A DNA stretch of 64,000 bases from positions 77,663,561 to 77,727,560 of the forward strand of contig NC_088775.1 of NCBI RefSeq assembly GCF_954871325.1, in the 5' to 3' direction. The stretch comes from Gordionus sp. m RMFG-2023 (Eukaryota; Nematomorpha; Gordioida; Chordodea; Parachordodidae). Under the pieces are notes generated by a model. The model was not told the origin of the DNA. It ran no database searches and saw only the letters and a list, made by a program, of their open reading frames with translations. The translations under genes were made by a program, and so were the position numbers. Below are positions 36,501-51,500 of the stretch, piece after piece (position 1 is the first letter of the stretch; the number at the start of each line of letters is the position of its first letter).

Positions 36501-39500
36501 GGCACCTTGGGTATTTTCCAAAAGCAACTAAATAATGGGTATTTGCTTGCTTTTGAAAAATACCCAGCGATGCGCGATTACTATAAAAGAAACTGATCTT
36601 TTTACCATTCCGTGACTTTTAATTAATGTGAATTTAGAAGAAACCCAATGCAAAAAAAAAGTGCAGTTATTTAATACTTTTAGAAAAATTGTTTATAAGG
36701 ATAACATTTAGAAGATTTCAACTCCAATTAACGTATAATATTATCTTATATAATGATAATGCGAGATATATTAAACGCGTTGCAAACTTAGTTAAACTGT
36801 TTTTAAATTAATAATTTTAACTATATTTCATAAAGATAAGCAGTTTAACATTATTTAAGACTTAAATTAAACTTTGACATATAAATTTAATATGTTATAA
36901 TATAAATTCACTAAATTATTTTTATGTGATAAATTTTTTTATCCTAATGCAGCTTTAATTTATAAAACAGTATATTTGTAATGTTTTATGTTAATATGTT
37001 ACAAAAATATATAGTATATATATAGTATACATGTCGTATTGGGATATGGAAGGGGATTTGAATTTCTGAATTTTATATAATTTACTGAGGGAGATATACA
37101 AATTTCAAAAAAATCTGTTTTGACCGGAAATTCATTCAAGCAAGTGTAGAATACCTATCCTATAAATTTCAGACAATTTTTGCTATAAACTTGTATTTTT
37201 TTAAAATTTATATGAAAAATCGATATAAATTGAAAATACTTCAAAACTTCTATGCAAAATTCTCTAAAATCCATAATGTGGATACTTTATAGATGTTAAG
37301 ATACATTTCCAGTCAAATCAAAGATTTTTTAACTTAAAATTTGCCCCAAAAATCTGATTTAAAATTTAGAGATTCCGAACCCAATGAATTCGATACCCCA
37401 ATACGACATATACAATGTAAATTTAATATTCCCATATTATGTATATTACCTATGAATTATAAACTTCATATTACATTTCAATGCCTAACTATTGTTTTTA
37501 TTAACTTATTACTTTATGAGATATAGTGCATATCTTATTAATATATTATCATAGACCTGCACAGGTACCATTTGCATGGACCGACCCGGGTTTTATATGC
37601 CTAGGTCTGCCCGGATTTTTTAAAAATATTTTCAATATTATATTAATTTTTATAGATAATAATGGCGATTTAAAATATACGACTCGGTCCAGGTATTTTT
37701 TAAAAAAAATTAGGCCCGACCCAAATATATTTAAAAAAATTAAAATACGATCCGGCCAGTGTACCCAAGACTATTTGTGATATATTACTATTTTCATCAG
37801 CATTTCTAATTCCCCGTCATTGTGATGAGGGGATTTTTATATTAAATCTTTAAAAAAAATGGGGAAGGATATTTCAAATTTCACAGTTATAAAGTTGCCG
37901 ATAAAAAGTAATATGATTTGATAATTACTATAATATTTAAAAAAATTATTTGATAAGGTATATTAGATTTTTTTTAAACAAAATGGTTACCTTCTTTCCA
38001 ATATTTCTGGATCAGTGATCCTAGTATTTGTCATATGAGTGTGGACAGCACTTCGACCATCAAAACTTGGCCCAGCCCCAGACCCACCTGCTATAGTTTC
38101 ATAATATACGCAATCCCCATCACCGAACGTCACGTTGTTCATGCAGCCCTTCAAAAAAAAATTACAAATAAATTTTTTAAAATAAATTCGGGACCTTTAA
38201 AAAGTTGTAATTGGTTAGGTAATTATTAAATAAATTGATTTCATTTTTTCGATTCTAGCAACTAGTCTTTAAGGTAAATTTATTCATATTTATCGCCATA
38301 TTAGTGATAATAAATATTTCTGTACTACCCCTGGGAATTTTTTTTTTCATAGAGCCTATGAGAGTTATTTAACGATAACGTGTTAGCCGTAAAATAGAGA
38401 ATAAATAAATTTTATTGTGTAGGAAGAGGATAAATCAAATTTAAGCCAGTTATATTATTAAAATAATTGAGTATGCACAATGGAGTTGCGAGTTTTTTTT
38501 ATAAAACTTGAAGAGGAAAGTCAACAAATATGTAAATTCTATCTAAAATCAGCTATAAAAAAAGAAATTCATTTGCAAAAAAATTGAAATTTTTACAACA
38601 ACACCCCCCCCCCCTCTCCCACCGGGTCTACCTTGATTTAGTAATTTTTATTGCAGTAAATGATAAAAAGTCTAATAAATGATTAATTGAGAATATTGCA
38701 TGTATAATTAACAATCAATTAACAAAATTCGAAATCAGTCATCAGCTTATGTGAGTATTTAACAAAAAATTTGTTTTGAATGATGACTATCACAGATAGA
38801 ACTATTAAAAAACAATTCAACCGCCATTATTGATCGTAAAAAATTTAAAACTTGAGAAGCTGCACAAGTATTAAAAGCTTTGAATATAACATCCACTATT
38901 CTTTGAGACGTTTGAACATTGCCACCTACCACGGCTGCATCTTCAGATGGATCCAATATGCTTCCTTTGGGAATAATTATATCTACAGGGTCTAAACATC
39001 CCTGAACACAAATTTATTTTTATTAAAAATTTTTAAGTAGAATAATTTAAATTTTAAATTAAACTATTTTACAGTTTATTAATTTGTTTTGTGTCAAAAT
39101 TATGCCTTTAAAATTATAAATTATATTTTAAATTAATGTACTTAAAAACTTTTACTGAAGCTTCTTTAAACAACTGAAATTGTTTAATCTTTTCCAAATT
39201 ATCCTAAATAATTTGCTTAAAAGAAACACTCTATTTAGGTTTTTACTAACGCAAAGTATAGAGATCGGACACAAACGATGCCTACTTCGGAAATTTGCCC
39301 TGTTTTACTAAATATAATTTTTAGTCCCCCCTTCCCCTCTCCCCCAAAAATATAAAATACATTACTATAAACAATAATTTTAAAGAAAAATAAAAGTCAA
39401 TAATTTTATAAAATAAGGATTATAATTCAAAATTTCTCAGAAAAAAAAGCATTTAAAAATTTTTTTTAAAAAAGTGAAAAACAAACATATTTTTAAAAAT

Positions 39501-42500
39501 AAATGCACAACCATAGGCCTGCAATAAATAAACCTAAAAACTTCCAATAAAATTTATGGGGACCGCCCTCCCCATCTTAATAGTGTCCCCCTCTAGAAGA
39601 GTCCTGGCTATGCCTATGTAGGGTATTCCAATCGCAATAAAAATGTTTCCGCTAATTTGGCATTGAAGAACAATATAATAACTTGATTCATGGGTATATC
39701 GTGGCCTATCATGCATCTTAAACAGTAGATAAGGGCTGAAAGTGTTATAGCTTTGGGGGTGTTGCAGTTTCCCATCACTTGATACCCTGTTCCTGTAAAA
39801 TCAAAAATCGCGCTGCCCTGAGTTATTTATTTTGATTAAGGTAGGAATACTAATTTATGATATAACAGTGTTTTAAGTTTTAACAATCGCATAAAAGGAT
39901 GATTTTTTAATAAAATATATACATATTGTAAAAATGACAAAGATGAATGAATCCGAAAACGATGATTAAATAATTGAAGTATATAATAAGCATGTTAGTT
40001 TAAAAAAAATCAACAGCTCATTTGAAAAGTTTATATATAGTATATAAGGGTTGGTTTATAGGATTAAAAATAGTTTTCGGAGATTTATTAGGTTAATAAA
40101 AAAAAGGCCATTTTAATTGATAATTATACTAAAGTATGAGATGGAAATATTTCGAATTTTATACTTTATCGGTGTCTATATAAACATTCAAATTTATTAA
40201 GGTTCCATTATCCATATAATCGGAGGCCGAAAGTTTGACGATCTTATCAGATCTACCACTGTCAAAATTTTTTGGTTCATTTTTATCTTTTTCGTGCTGA
40301 AATCTTCTCAGCATATCCCTAACACTCTGAGCGGCATTAATCCTTATGTGATTCATGTATCTCAAAACTTCCTTTAATCCGTATTCTTGAATCAAATCTT
40401 CTACTAGTTGTATACCCTTTCAAATTGTGTAATATAAGTTGTAATATTATATTGTGAAACAATGAAATAATCTCTAATAAAGGAAAATTAGTATATAAGA
40501 AAAGGTAATTGAATCAGACGATCATATTAATATTTGACTTTAAATATTCATATTTTGGAATTTTCAACAATTATGTATAACCATAATCATACTTTCTGGC
40601 AAGCAGCAATTTGAGCTTTCAAATCGGCAATATTGTCATGAATCCTTCTAGCGCCCGAACTTCCGGATATTTTTCCCGGTTTCATGAATTCTTCTATAAC
40701 CTCTATTTAAAAAAAATTTAAAAGCTACTGTGAAATAAATATAGCCTGGAAATTTTTATTTATTGCTAAATTATATTATATGTACGATATATATTTTATT
40801 GAAGAAAAAATAAAGAAATATAGAAAAGTAAAAAATATAAATAGTGTTGTTTTATGTGAATTAAAAACTCGGCTAATAATTTATAAAATATAAAAATAAA
40901 TAAAAAAATATAGTTATTTACAAAAGATTCAAATAAATATATTCTATGAATAATTAATATTTGTATATATATTTATATACATATAAAAAAAACATTTTAA
41001 AAAAATAAATAAATATAGTATTGGAGGATATGTTTGTGACGGTGTTAAAAAAAATATATATTGAAGTTAGGAAGGATAATCTTGTGGGGAGAGACTGCTT
41101 ATGAAGCTAATATAATTAGCCTTGTGTATTGCGATGGAGAGCCTTTGCCTTAAGAAGAATCCCTCGCAGGGTTCACCGGTTAGTTGACGAATGTGGGAGC
41201 CGAGTTCCTTGAAAAAGGATAAGGCATATTTCCCAAAAGTAGTAAGGGTAGTGGAAATAATGGGGATGAAAATATATTCTTGAGAGATTTCGGAATATTT
41301 TGCAATTTTGAGTGTCTCCTTTTTCTCGAGTATATTGACTGTTTGATTTGATGGAGCGAGTGGATCAATACAAGAATAGTCCCAGACCAGGAATTGACTG
41401 CGCTTCCAAGGAATTTGCGAAATACCGTCAGGCCGTTTCCCATCAGATCTGAAAAGACCGGATGGTTCAAGAGTGGAGGGGATTTGAGCAGATCTAAGAG
41501 CTCTAAGAATAATCGAATTGCATAGATTATGTCTTACAATTCGTCCTTTACATGAGCGACAATGAAGACTATGTCTTCCATTGCCCAAAACTGCGGAGCC
41601 GCAACCTGAACATATGTGGGGTTGGGTAATAAGGCAATTTAAACGGATACCGATTGCATGTGTGAGCTCGTTTTTATTTAGTTGTAATTGCAGATTAATA
41701 GACGGAATGGCCTCGAGAAACTCATGGCCTGAACCATTAAGCAAAGAAGAGAATAAGGGACGGTCAGATAATTGCATTCTGGAAAGGAGTGATTCAACGC
41801 AGAGTGCAATAATAGGCCTATCCCAGTCCTTCTGCTTATTAGATTCAGGAAGAGGGTGATCAGCAGAAATTCGTGTCCTCCATTCGATGATTGCATCATT
41901 AAAAGAAGAGTCGGGTTTTAAAGAATTGGGATTTATTATGTTTTTAGTTAGTAGGCAACTGGATATAAAGGCCGTTAAGGCGAGATCTGATGGAGATCTG
42001 AGGCCCAGACCTCCCATCTTTGTGGGTAAAGAAGCTTGTGTCAAAGAAATTTCATCGAATTTAAGATTTAGAATGTTTTCGATAAGGATTTTGATCCCAT
42101 TATCATAAACTCCAAGTGGAATGGGGAATTTAAATATGGCAGTTGAGCGAAGTGCGTAAAGAATACGGGGAATATTGAAAAAATTTTTCACCAGGAAAAA
42201 GGCTTTATGAGAAGGAAGAAGGGAAAATAAATCTGCCAGCTCTAATAAAGAATCCAAAGTGGACTGAAGAAAGAAAGAAATAGCAGAGTTACCACCAACA
42301 GGAGCTCCAAGATGATAGAGACCGTCAAGAGTCGTTAATTTGAATTTGTTAGTATTAGGTTCGATTGTATTGATAGGGATAAATTCTGATTTCTCTGGAT
42401 TAATGGAGAGTCCTATAGCTGATCCGGCCTCCTTGATGATGTTCACAGCTTTATTGACTTCAACATTGGAACCTCCAAGGATACCATCATCAATGTACCA

Positions 42501-45500
42501 GGAATGCAAGGATAATGAGCAGACCGAATTAATGGATTTAATGATGTCATTAATACCTAAACAAAAGAATAGGGAACCTAGGGGGTCTCCCTGCTGAATG
42601 CCCTCGACGGAAGGGATTTTAAAGGTATCAAACAGAAGAGTGGAGGGCTGTTGACAACAAGAATAAAAAAACTTAGTGTAACTGGGAAAGATTACTTGAG
42701 GAACTCAAAAAGGAGTTCTGGGAGAGTGTGTTGTAAGCATTAGAGAAGTCAATTTTTATCAAGGATTCATTAGAAGGTAAATTTTCAAGATATAATCTGG
42801 ACAAATGTACAACAGCTTCACAACCACCAGGGATTCCTACACCAAGTTGGAAGGGACTTAGGAGACGTGAAGCATCATGCTTAATTCGGGATGATATCAT
42901 CTTGGCTACTAATCGGCGAAAGGTAGAACCAATGGCAATGGGTCTGATATCATTATTAGGTTTTTGAAGTGCAATTAGCCTGGCACCAAAGAGGATAGAT
43001 GAAACGAAATTTGGAACCTCACCGTTTAAAAGTATTATATATTTTTTTTTATCAAATGATAGAAAATAAATGAATATAAGAGATTACACTAAATAAAAAT
43101 TATGCTTATCATTTTTAAATGACCATCTTTCGATATTATGACTTACAAATTAAAGAATGAAAGATAACAACAATTAGAAGAAAAAAAAATTGGAAGTAAA
43201 ACGAAACAATATTTAATATAAATAAAGAAACATTTCTATATTTAGATCAGAATTTCGACAAATAATCAAAAAAATATATAATTTATAAACCTTTTTCTCT
43301 GAAAAGTCCCTTTTGGACAATTTTAAAAGATTTGAAAGTGGCACCTTCCTCCGATAATTTTGTTGAATGAGCCGGCATTGATCCTGGTAATATTCCCCCT
43401 ATATCCGCGTGGTGACCGCGGGATGCCACCCAAAATAGCGCGTTTTCGCTTCCAAAGTGTGTTTCGGAGATTTTGAAATACTTTTATACATTTGTTAAAA
43501 TAAGACAAAGCGTGAAAATTAAAATTAAAAATAAAGGGCTTCCCTATTTTGCAATTTAAGAGAATAAATCAATAATTTTTAAATGTTGGATATTCAATCT
43601 GTATAAAACAAACGTATTTATTATAATATTCTGGATAATCATTATATATTCTTGGCGAAATTTAAGTTATAATAATTTTTTTAATAAGTTTGGTAAAATA
43701 AATACAATGCTATTATAGAAGCAATTGTGTTATAATAATCATAAATATGGGTCTAATTATAAATTAAAGAGTTAATGGTATATACATAGGGGAGACCAAG
43801 GCTAGTCTGCGCAATTTTTGTCAAAATCATCACAGATCCTAAAATAATTATTGTATTTATAAGATGCCACAAGATAGCCTAAACACTTGCCTAAATACAC
43901 TGATAAATTTTTTAAATAATAAATATTTTTTTCAGGATTGATTCTAGTAAAATAATATTTTTGCCCCAACAAGTCCCAAACCAGGAGCTTGTAAATTCTT
44001 GGTTTATTAAGCCTGCTATAGAATAATTAATATTACTATTCCATTATTTTCATGGACAATGTTTTATTGATATAATATTCCATTTGTACATAAATGATTG
44101 ATTTTAAAATGACAATTTATGGCAATATATGAATTTTAAAATGTGTAAAATTTTTAATAATTTTTAATTCTATTGTATATAGAATTGATTCAAATCTACA
44201 ATAATAGCCAATGAATACTTATTTTATTTTATATTATTACATAAATATATTTATGATATATCATATTTTTAAACATAGTTTGATTGATCCGACTATCCCT
44301 GATTCTACTAGCCCCTAGTTACTGATATGATGAATACCTTTCTAAAAATATATTTAAACATGATAGGGTTTTAAATATCATATAATGTCAATTTTACAAC
44401 CTCTAAATATATTCAGTAATAAAATTTTTTTACCGGTTTTATAACTGTAAGATCTGGTAAATGGCTGCCACCTGCACAAGGATGGTTTGTTAATATAACG
44501 TCACCATTTTTCAAATCTTTGCCTATGGTTTCAATCTTTAAGAACATTTATTAAGATAATTCAAATTCTTCCAAGGATTATAAAAAGGAAACTGCATAAT
44601 TCATAATGGGGATTTGTATATTCTTTTTAATATAAGAAAACTGAACGTAATTCTGTGAAAAAAATAGCATAATCAATGTCAATTTTTTAAAATAATAAAA
44701 AATATTTGCATTCCAAAACATTCTAAGATATGAAACTTCTACCCACCCCAGATATCTATATAAAAAATTTTAGTACAAGTGTTAGAGCCTTGATTTAAAT
44801 TTTATAACAAAATTAGGGGAATTTCGATAAGCTTTTCAGGCCTGAAATAATTATACTATTAGAAATCAAAGTAACAAATTCAGAAAAATATTAATAAAAA
44901 AAATTAATAGGAGCAGAAAAAAAATATTATAACCTAACGAACCCTAAGAGTCTCAGACTAATGTCAAAAATAGAGAGAAAAAAATATTTCTTATCCTCAT
45001 TGTTTTCAAAAACCCATCCATTTATTTATCTTTCTTTCTGAATATAATTGAATAATTATATGATAATATGCACATAAAACCCAATACACAAAATAAGACC
45101 TCACCCCTAATTTGTGATTTGATTTGCTAAAGAAATTTAATAGAAGGATGGTTAGATAAATAACTTACGCGTATTTATTTATTCTTAAAATCGAATTAAA
45201 TATTTCCCCTTCTACTTCACTTCTCCTTACTTCTTTCATATCCATTTTAAAAAAATATATCACTTGATATTTAACAGCTTGCTGCATAGATCCCAGGTGT
45301 ACAGGTATATGGGGTGCGTTGGCTATGAGCCCACCATCGGGAGCGAAAACAGCACAAGAAAAATCGAGCCTTTCCTTGATATTAGTTGATAAAGCAGTTA
45401 ATTTCAACATTCTCCCCATTCTTTCAGCTATGGACATAAAACGATGACAAAATAGCGAAAGCTTTATAGGATCCACTGCTTGAATGTAATAATATAAAAA

Positions 45501-48500
45501 AACATAAAATTAAACTACTCCCAACAGTTCTTTTCAAAATACATTGGAATATAATAGTATAATTCTTTATTTTTTCAAACCTTGATTTAAAATATATATA
45601 ATATTCCATGAAATTAAAATTAATCAAACAATATAATATGCAATAACAATATCTAAAAAAAACCCAAATTAGTTGATTCAGATGTTTTAAATAGGGATTT
45701 TTTTTCTTTCCCATTGCTGATATTACTAAAATTTGTTGATTCGTTAGTTACAGTGATGAGTAGATTTCCTCTGCATGTGATTTTGCATTCGTATCCTGGT
45801 TCAATAAGTATGGTTCTAAAAGATATTTTGAGTTTTATGAGTATTTATATGTTAGGGTAAGATTTTATAAATTATACAAATTGGTTTAATTATTTTACCA
45901 TTGGATAAAATTTATTTTTGGTTAATTAGTCCATTTTTAACATACTTATATTAAAAATTATTGTGCCTATTAAAATTTACCCGTAAATAAAGAATTTTAA
46001 AAAAATTTATATATTTAATTTTCCGCATGAAAAGTACGAGAATTTGGTTATCAATACTAAATATTTCCAATATAAAAACTAATATGTTCAAATCACCTAT
46101 ACCTAGCTTTAACTTAAAGAATGAGGCTATTTTTTTAGGCTCATAACTTAGCTAAGCAGTTTAAGATGGCTAAAGATAGATAATTTAACAGCAACATAAT
46201 GAAAAAAATTGCTTAAGGTTACAAATAAATCAATCCATGTTATTAGCACTTTCAAAAAAAATGAATCAAGACACCTGAGTGATGGACTTATTTAAAAAAA
46301 TAGATAATATACCCATTCAATGATATAACTATAGCGGGCCCATTTATTAGAAACCCATAAGGCAATTTATCTTGTAGATAGACTTTCGTATCTAAGGCTG
46401 TTATATTTTTGGGATCTTTCGGATCTACTTGGAAATAACATTTCACGACCTTTGAAAACATTCATAATTACTTTATAATAAATAATCTCAATTATTATAC
46501 AGCATTTTGCCTAGTATAAGTATATATATCGTTTCAACCTTATAATTTCAATTTGTAAGTTTGTTATAAATCTATACGATGTAAAATGTTATATATTATT
46601 ATATATCAACTAAATGCGAAATCTAATCCTGCGCATTTATTGATTTACAATTAAAACTCATTGGGAGGATTTATTTTCACAAATCCAGTCCAGCAACTCA
46701 AATAATAATAAGTCTTGAGGTTAGATTTTTTATTACTCTAGTTGGACAGGGCCGTTAAGATCGACCGTTAATCAACAACACTATAGCGAGCAAGTTATTT
46801 ACTTAGTATTGATTTCCTACCCACAAAGTCTTGTCTTGATTTAAAAATCTTAATATATATACTATTTTCTTAAGTTAAGAATCTTCCCATGTATATTAAT
46901 ATATTAATAACAATAATGCCAATTATTTACAATTTCTTCCTTGGGATCAGGGCTTGTTGATGTTGAGTTAGAATCTTTCGAATCCTCTATCACTTTGAGT
47001 TCTTCGTCGTGTATCAAAGATTTACCTATGCACCTTACCCTTATATTATCCACTACAATGTCCCGCCCGGGTAAAATAAAGCCGAACTCTCGTTGGTATC
47101 TTTTTTAAAAATTTACATATTAGTATTACAGTTTTACATACCAGATTTCAGGAAAACTAAATTATTTTTGGTTTAAACTAATTTCATATTAAATCATAAA
47201 GGTAGATTGTTTAATTTATTTTTTTCTTTTAAAATTTAAATTCCCTTAGTTATTTATTCCGTACAGAATATAACTAAGATAAACATATTGTTTTTATAGT
47301 GGCTCTGTGGTGTTTGCTTATGATCAATTGAAATTATATTAATACTTCTTTAGGAATTCCTCTTTGTATCTGAAGATGTCGTCATCCGTAATGTCTTCGT
47401 GGCAATTTAATTCCTCTACTTGACACATGATTGGACAATGGGTTCCTTCGTAACCCATTTGTATATACCTAATTATTTCAATTTTTATTTTTTCATCTTT
47501 CTCGCCATTATCCTCATTATTTCCATGGTTGATTATTCGGTTTGATAAGTAAGGATTTTGATCTATCAATATCTTGCGACATTTGGATTCTAATGAGCTT
47601 AAACTATCACAAAAAATTTTGAAATTAACGGGTAAAAATTTTGTGGAAAGAGATTCTTGTTCTTCGTGAACTACATTAGCTAAAGACATACCGTAAGCTG
47701 ATAATATGCCAGAATATCTTATGTGTATAAAATAAATATTAAAAAATATTGAAATAAATTAAATTTGAATATATGGGAATGATCACGATTTATAAAGGCA
47801 AAAGAAAAATATGCACGCCCTTTATTTAATTTTTTTTCCTCTTTATTCCTTGTTCATATAAGAGAGAACGAAGTAATACAACTGAAGGGGGTTAACGCGA
47901 ATAACTCTTTTTAACCCATGAGCATAAAAACCTTTAATTTGATGTGAAGATGTATTTTTGTACTTCTTACCTATGTTCATCTTTTAAAAAATTTTAGCCA
48001 AGAAACCGTTTTTAAAAATTATCCTTTAGTTTATTTTACTTTTAGCAAAATATATCAAAGCTCATAATTTAAAAAGTTTGCATACATGTTCCTTAAAGTT
48101 ATAGATATATAATGTAATTTATCTGAATTTATAGTTTAACTAAAAGTCAAGCAATAACGATTTATATAATATATATCCTCTTGGGGTAAAGTTGTTATGG
48201 GTAAAACGATTAAAATGTTCCGCCTGATTATATCTGCAAAAGGATTTTAATATTAACGTTTACGACATATAAAAAGATATTTTTTAACAAAAAGGTACAC
48301 GAATGTACGATATGTAAAATTATGAGAACACTCAAAATGCGGTTTGACTAAACTGCCAATTCCTAGGTAAACTGCAAATGCTTAGGTAAAAATGTTTTAT
48401 ATATACTCTATTAATAGATATGAGATTAATTTTCTTAAGATATAAACAAATTATAAAAATTAAATTACTACATATATTCAATAATATAATATAAATCAGT

Positions 48501-51500
48501 GATGTGAACCCTGACCCTTAACCCTCGTATTATGGCTGTACCCGACCTGGAGCCTTTTTAAAAGTGGAGTTAAGGGTTCTAGGTGTCAAAAAAATTATTT
48601 TAGAATAATATTTAATATTTTTTTAAATAATATTTAATATTATAAATTTTTTTTATTTTATTAACTTTTTTTCGTGGAATCATTTTTTTCATCTTCGCAT
48701 TTTTCTTTCAATTTCCTTCCTGGACTTTCATTTTATTTAGATATACTAGTGTAGGTAATAATATTTTATTATGTAAATTTAGTGCAGGTAATAATATTAT
48801 TTTAAATGATAATTTATTAATATGCTCTTATAATAGAAATACTTTGATTATTTTGAATTGAAAATCAAATTGTGATTTATTTTGTAGTGCAAGTAATAAT
48901 ATTTTAATTTTAAAGGATATTTATTAATAAGCTTTATAATAGAAATACTTTGCTTACTTGTTTTATAACAATTTTATTAAGTGATTATTTTGTAGTGTAA
49001 ATAATATATTTTATTATAAACAATAGGCTAAATTTTTTGGGCAGTAAATTTAAATTAATCAAAATTGTGTTTTGCAAAAATATCTTATTATAAGTTATCA
49101 ATTATATTCTAATTATCAAATATATTCTTCTAATACTCAAATCAAAAATTAGTTATTTTATTTTTAAATTGCAAATCTAAGTATTTTTAAAAAAAATTAT
49201 TTAACAAACTTGTTGGTTAACTATAAATTTTGTTTATTTATTTTTTAGTATGATAAAAGATAAGATATTTTGTTAGAATATTATAATGCAACTAAAAAGG
49301 ATTCTGAGTGCAAAACCTGCCACATAATAATAAAAGGTTCGCACAACGAAAAACATTAAGAATACCTCATTCTATAATATTTGAGGAATAATTATAATTA
49401 TATTTCATTTAAAAAAATAATGTTTAAAATCTTATAATGTAATTATATTTAAAAAAAATAAAATATATAATTCAATAATATTCAATTCGCCAAGCGATAA
49501 TATTATAGTGACGAGATAAATTCCTGGGAATTCAAATTTTAAAACCACTCTCTCCCCTTATGTGAAAATTTTTGGTTATAGCCATGATTATCCATTTCTT
49601 GAAGTAAATTTAAATAACTCATTCTTAAAAATATAATATTCGCATTCCGAGAACTATATTTATTTTACTAATAATTTTTATATGATAGTTTATATAAACT
49701 TGTGTATGAAAATTTTATTGATTCCTAATAATCTGGCTAAGGAACATGCGTGTTGACCTGCTGCAGACCCGAAGCACGCTAATATGTGTTTTGAAGTCTC
49801 GTATCCTTTTGCCTTGATTTAAAACAGAAATAAAATTATAATCTATTCATTTTGTTTATATTATTATAACGCGTTTGGTTTATAAACGACTAGCATATTT
49901 TTTATAAGAGGTTTTAGTTTTTATGTAGTCAAAATATAATAAAATTAAAAAAATAATGGTGACTCATCATATAAGAAAAGCTTTGAAAAAAAAGAGGGCA
50001 ATATAGATAAGAGTTATATGGTTGATTTTGTCTTTTTTTCTTAATACTCCTCAAGATCTAGAGACTAGTCATATTTCGAAATTTTGTTTTTAATAATATA
50101 TACTTGAGTTATATTCAAGATAGTTCTGCTCATCGTTTCATTAGCCACGGTAATGAAACCCATTGCCAATTGCTCTCGTGTCATTGCTAACGCATCAGCA
50201 CCATTTAAGTCAGCGTAATATGTATTGACCTTATAAAAATATTTGAGTTTGATAGATATGCCCGTAATAAGTTTGTATTATGTCATATATTATTTTACAT
50301 CTTGGGGGCTTAACCCAAAAATTAAAAACTTTCTAGTTATAACATATGATTATAACTTATTTATAACACCATTAATATTACAGAGAAATTTTTTTATGTC
50401 AAGTAGATTTGAACGCCGGATATTTTAAATAACTTTAAATAACTAAATTAAGTTTAATATTATAGGTGTATAATGAAATGAGGTATAAATGATAGAAATT
50501 ATTTTTATTTATAACTTTGGGATATTATGTTAATAAACAAATCAAAAAATATATACATTGATCTTTGTTAACTCTCTGCGAAAAAAAAAATCTAAAAAGT
50601 AAAACTATTTTGGTTAATTTATCGAATTCCGACGCGGTTCCATCTAAATCAATTTCTTGATTGCAATCGGGGCCAAAGACCTTAGGGAAGTATTGGGGTA
50701 ACAAACGGTTTAAGCATAAATTCGCATCCGTAACGCATAGTGGCCCATCTTCAAATATATATTATATTAAGTTTATTATATTGGTTATATTATTATGGTA
50801 AGCCATATAGATTATTGTTAATGTGGTTGACATTTTGTATCCTAAAGACATTTTGATTTAACGTGATTTTTTATTATTTTAAAATTACCTTTAAAATATT
50901 CTTTAACTTTATCGATTGATTTTTTATTATTTCTTTTTTTTTATTAACATTGTATTTTTAAAATATAATCTATTATCTCAAATTTAACTTTAATATTTTT
51001 TTTTAAATTTATTTTGATGATTGAATCAAGTTGAAATTTTTTAATATTTAAAGAAAAAATAATTCAATATCAGGATTAAAAAAAATGTAACGCATAAATT
51101 TAAAATATTATTTTTCTAACTTCTTGTTTATATTATTAGTTTAGTTTATTTCGTTGTTTTATCCAATACCAGATAAATCTTTACTTTCATAAATTATAAA
51201 CAGTATATTATCAATAAACTTCTCTTCACTAAAGAGTATAAACATTGCATAAATGAGTTTTTTTGTCATAAAATTCAATTTATTGAAACATAATTGTAAA
51301 GTTTGGATGATATATACCCACCTTTTTTCAAAACATATATATTTTTTTTTATAGTATCCATTTTAATATATATTTTTTAATCCTTTGTAAATTATATAAT
51401 TTATTTTATAATATTTTTTTTAAAAATAATAAAAAAGTCGAATATCAAAAAAAAAAAAAGTCTAAAGTTATATAAAACTTTATAACTTAAACCTCAAAAA

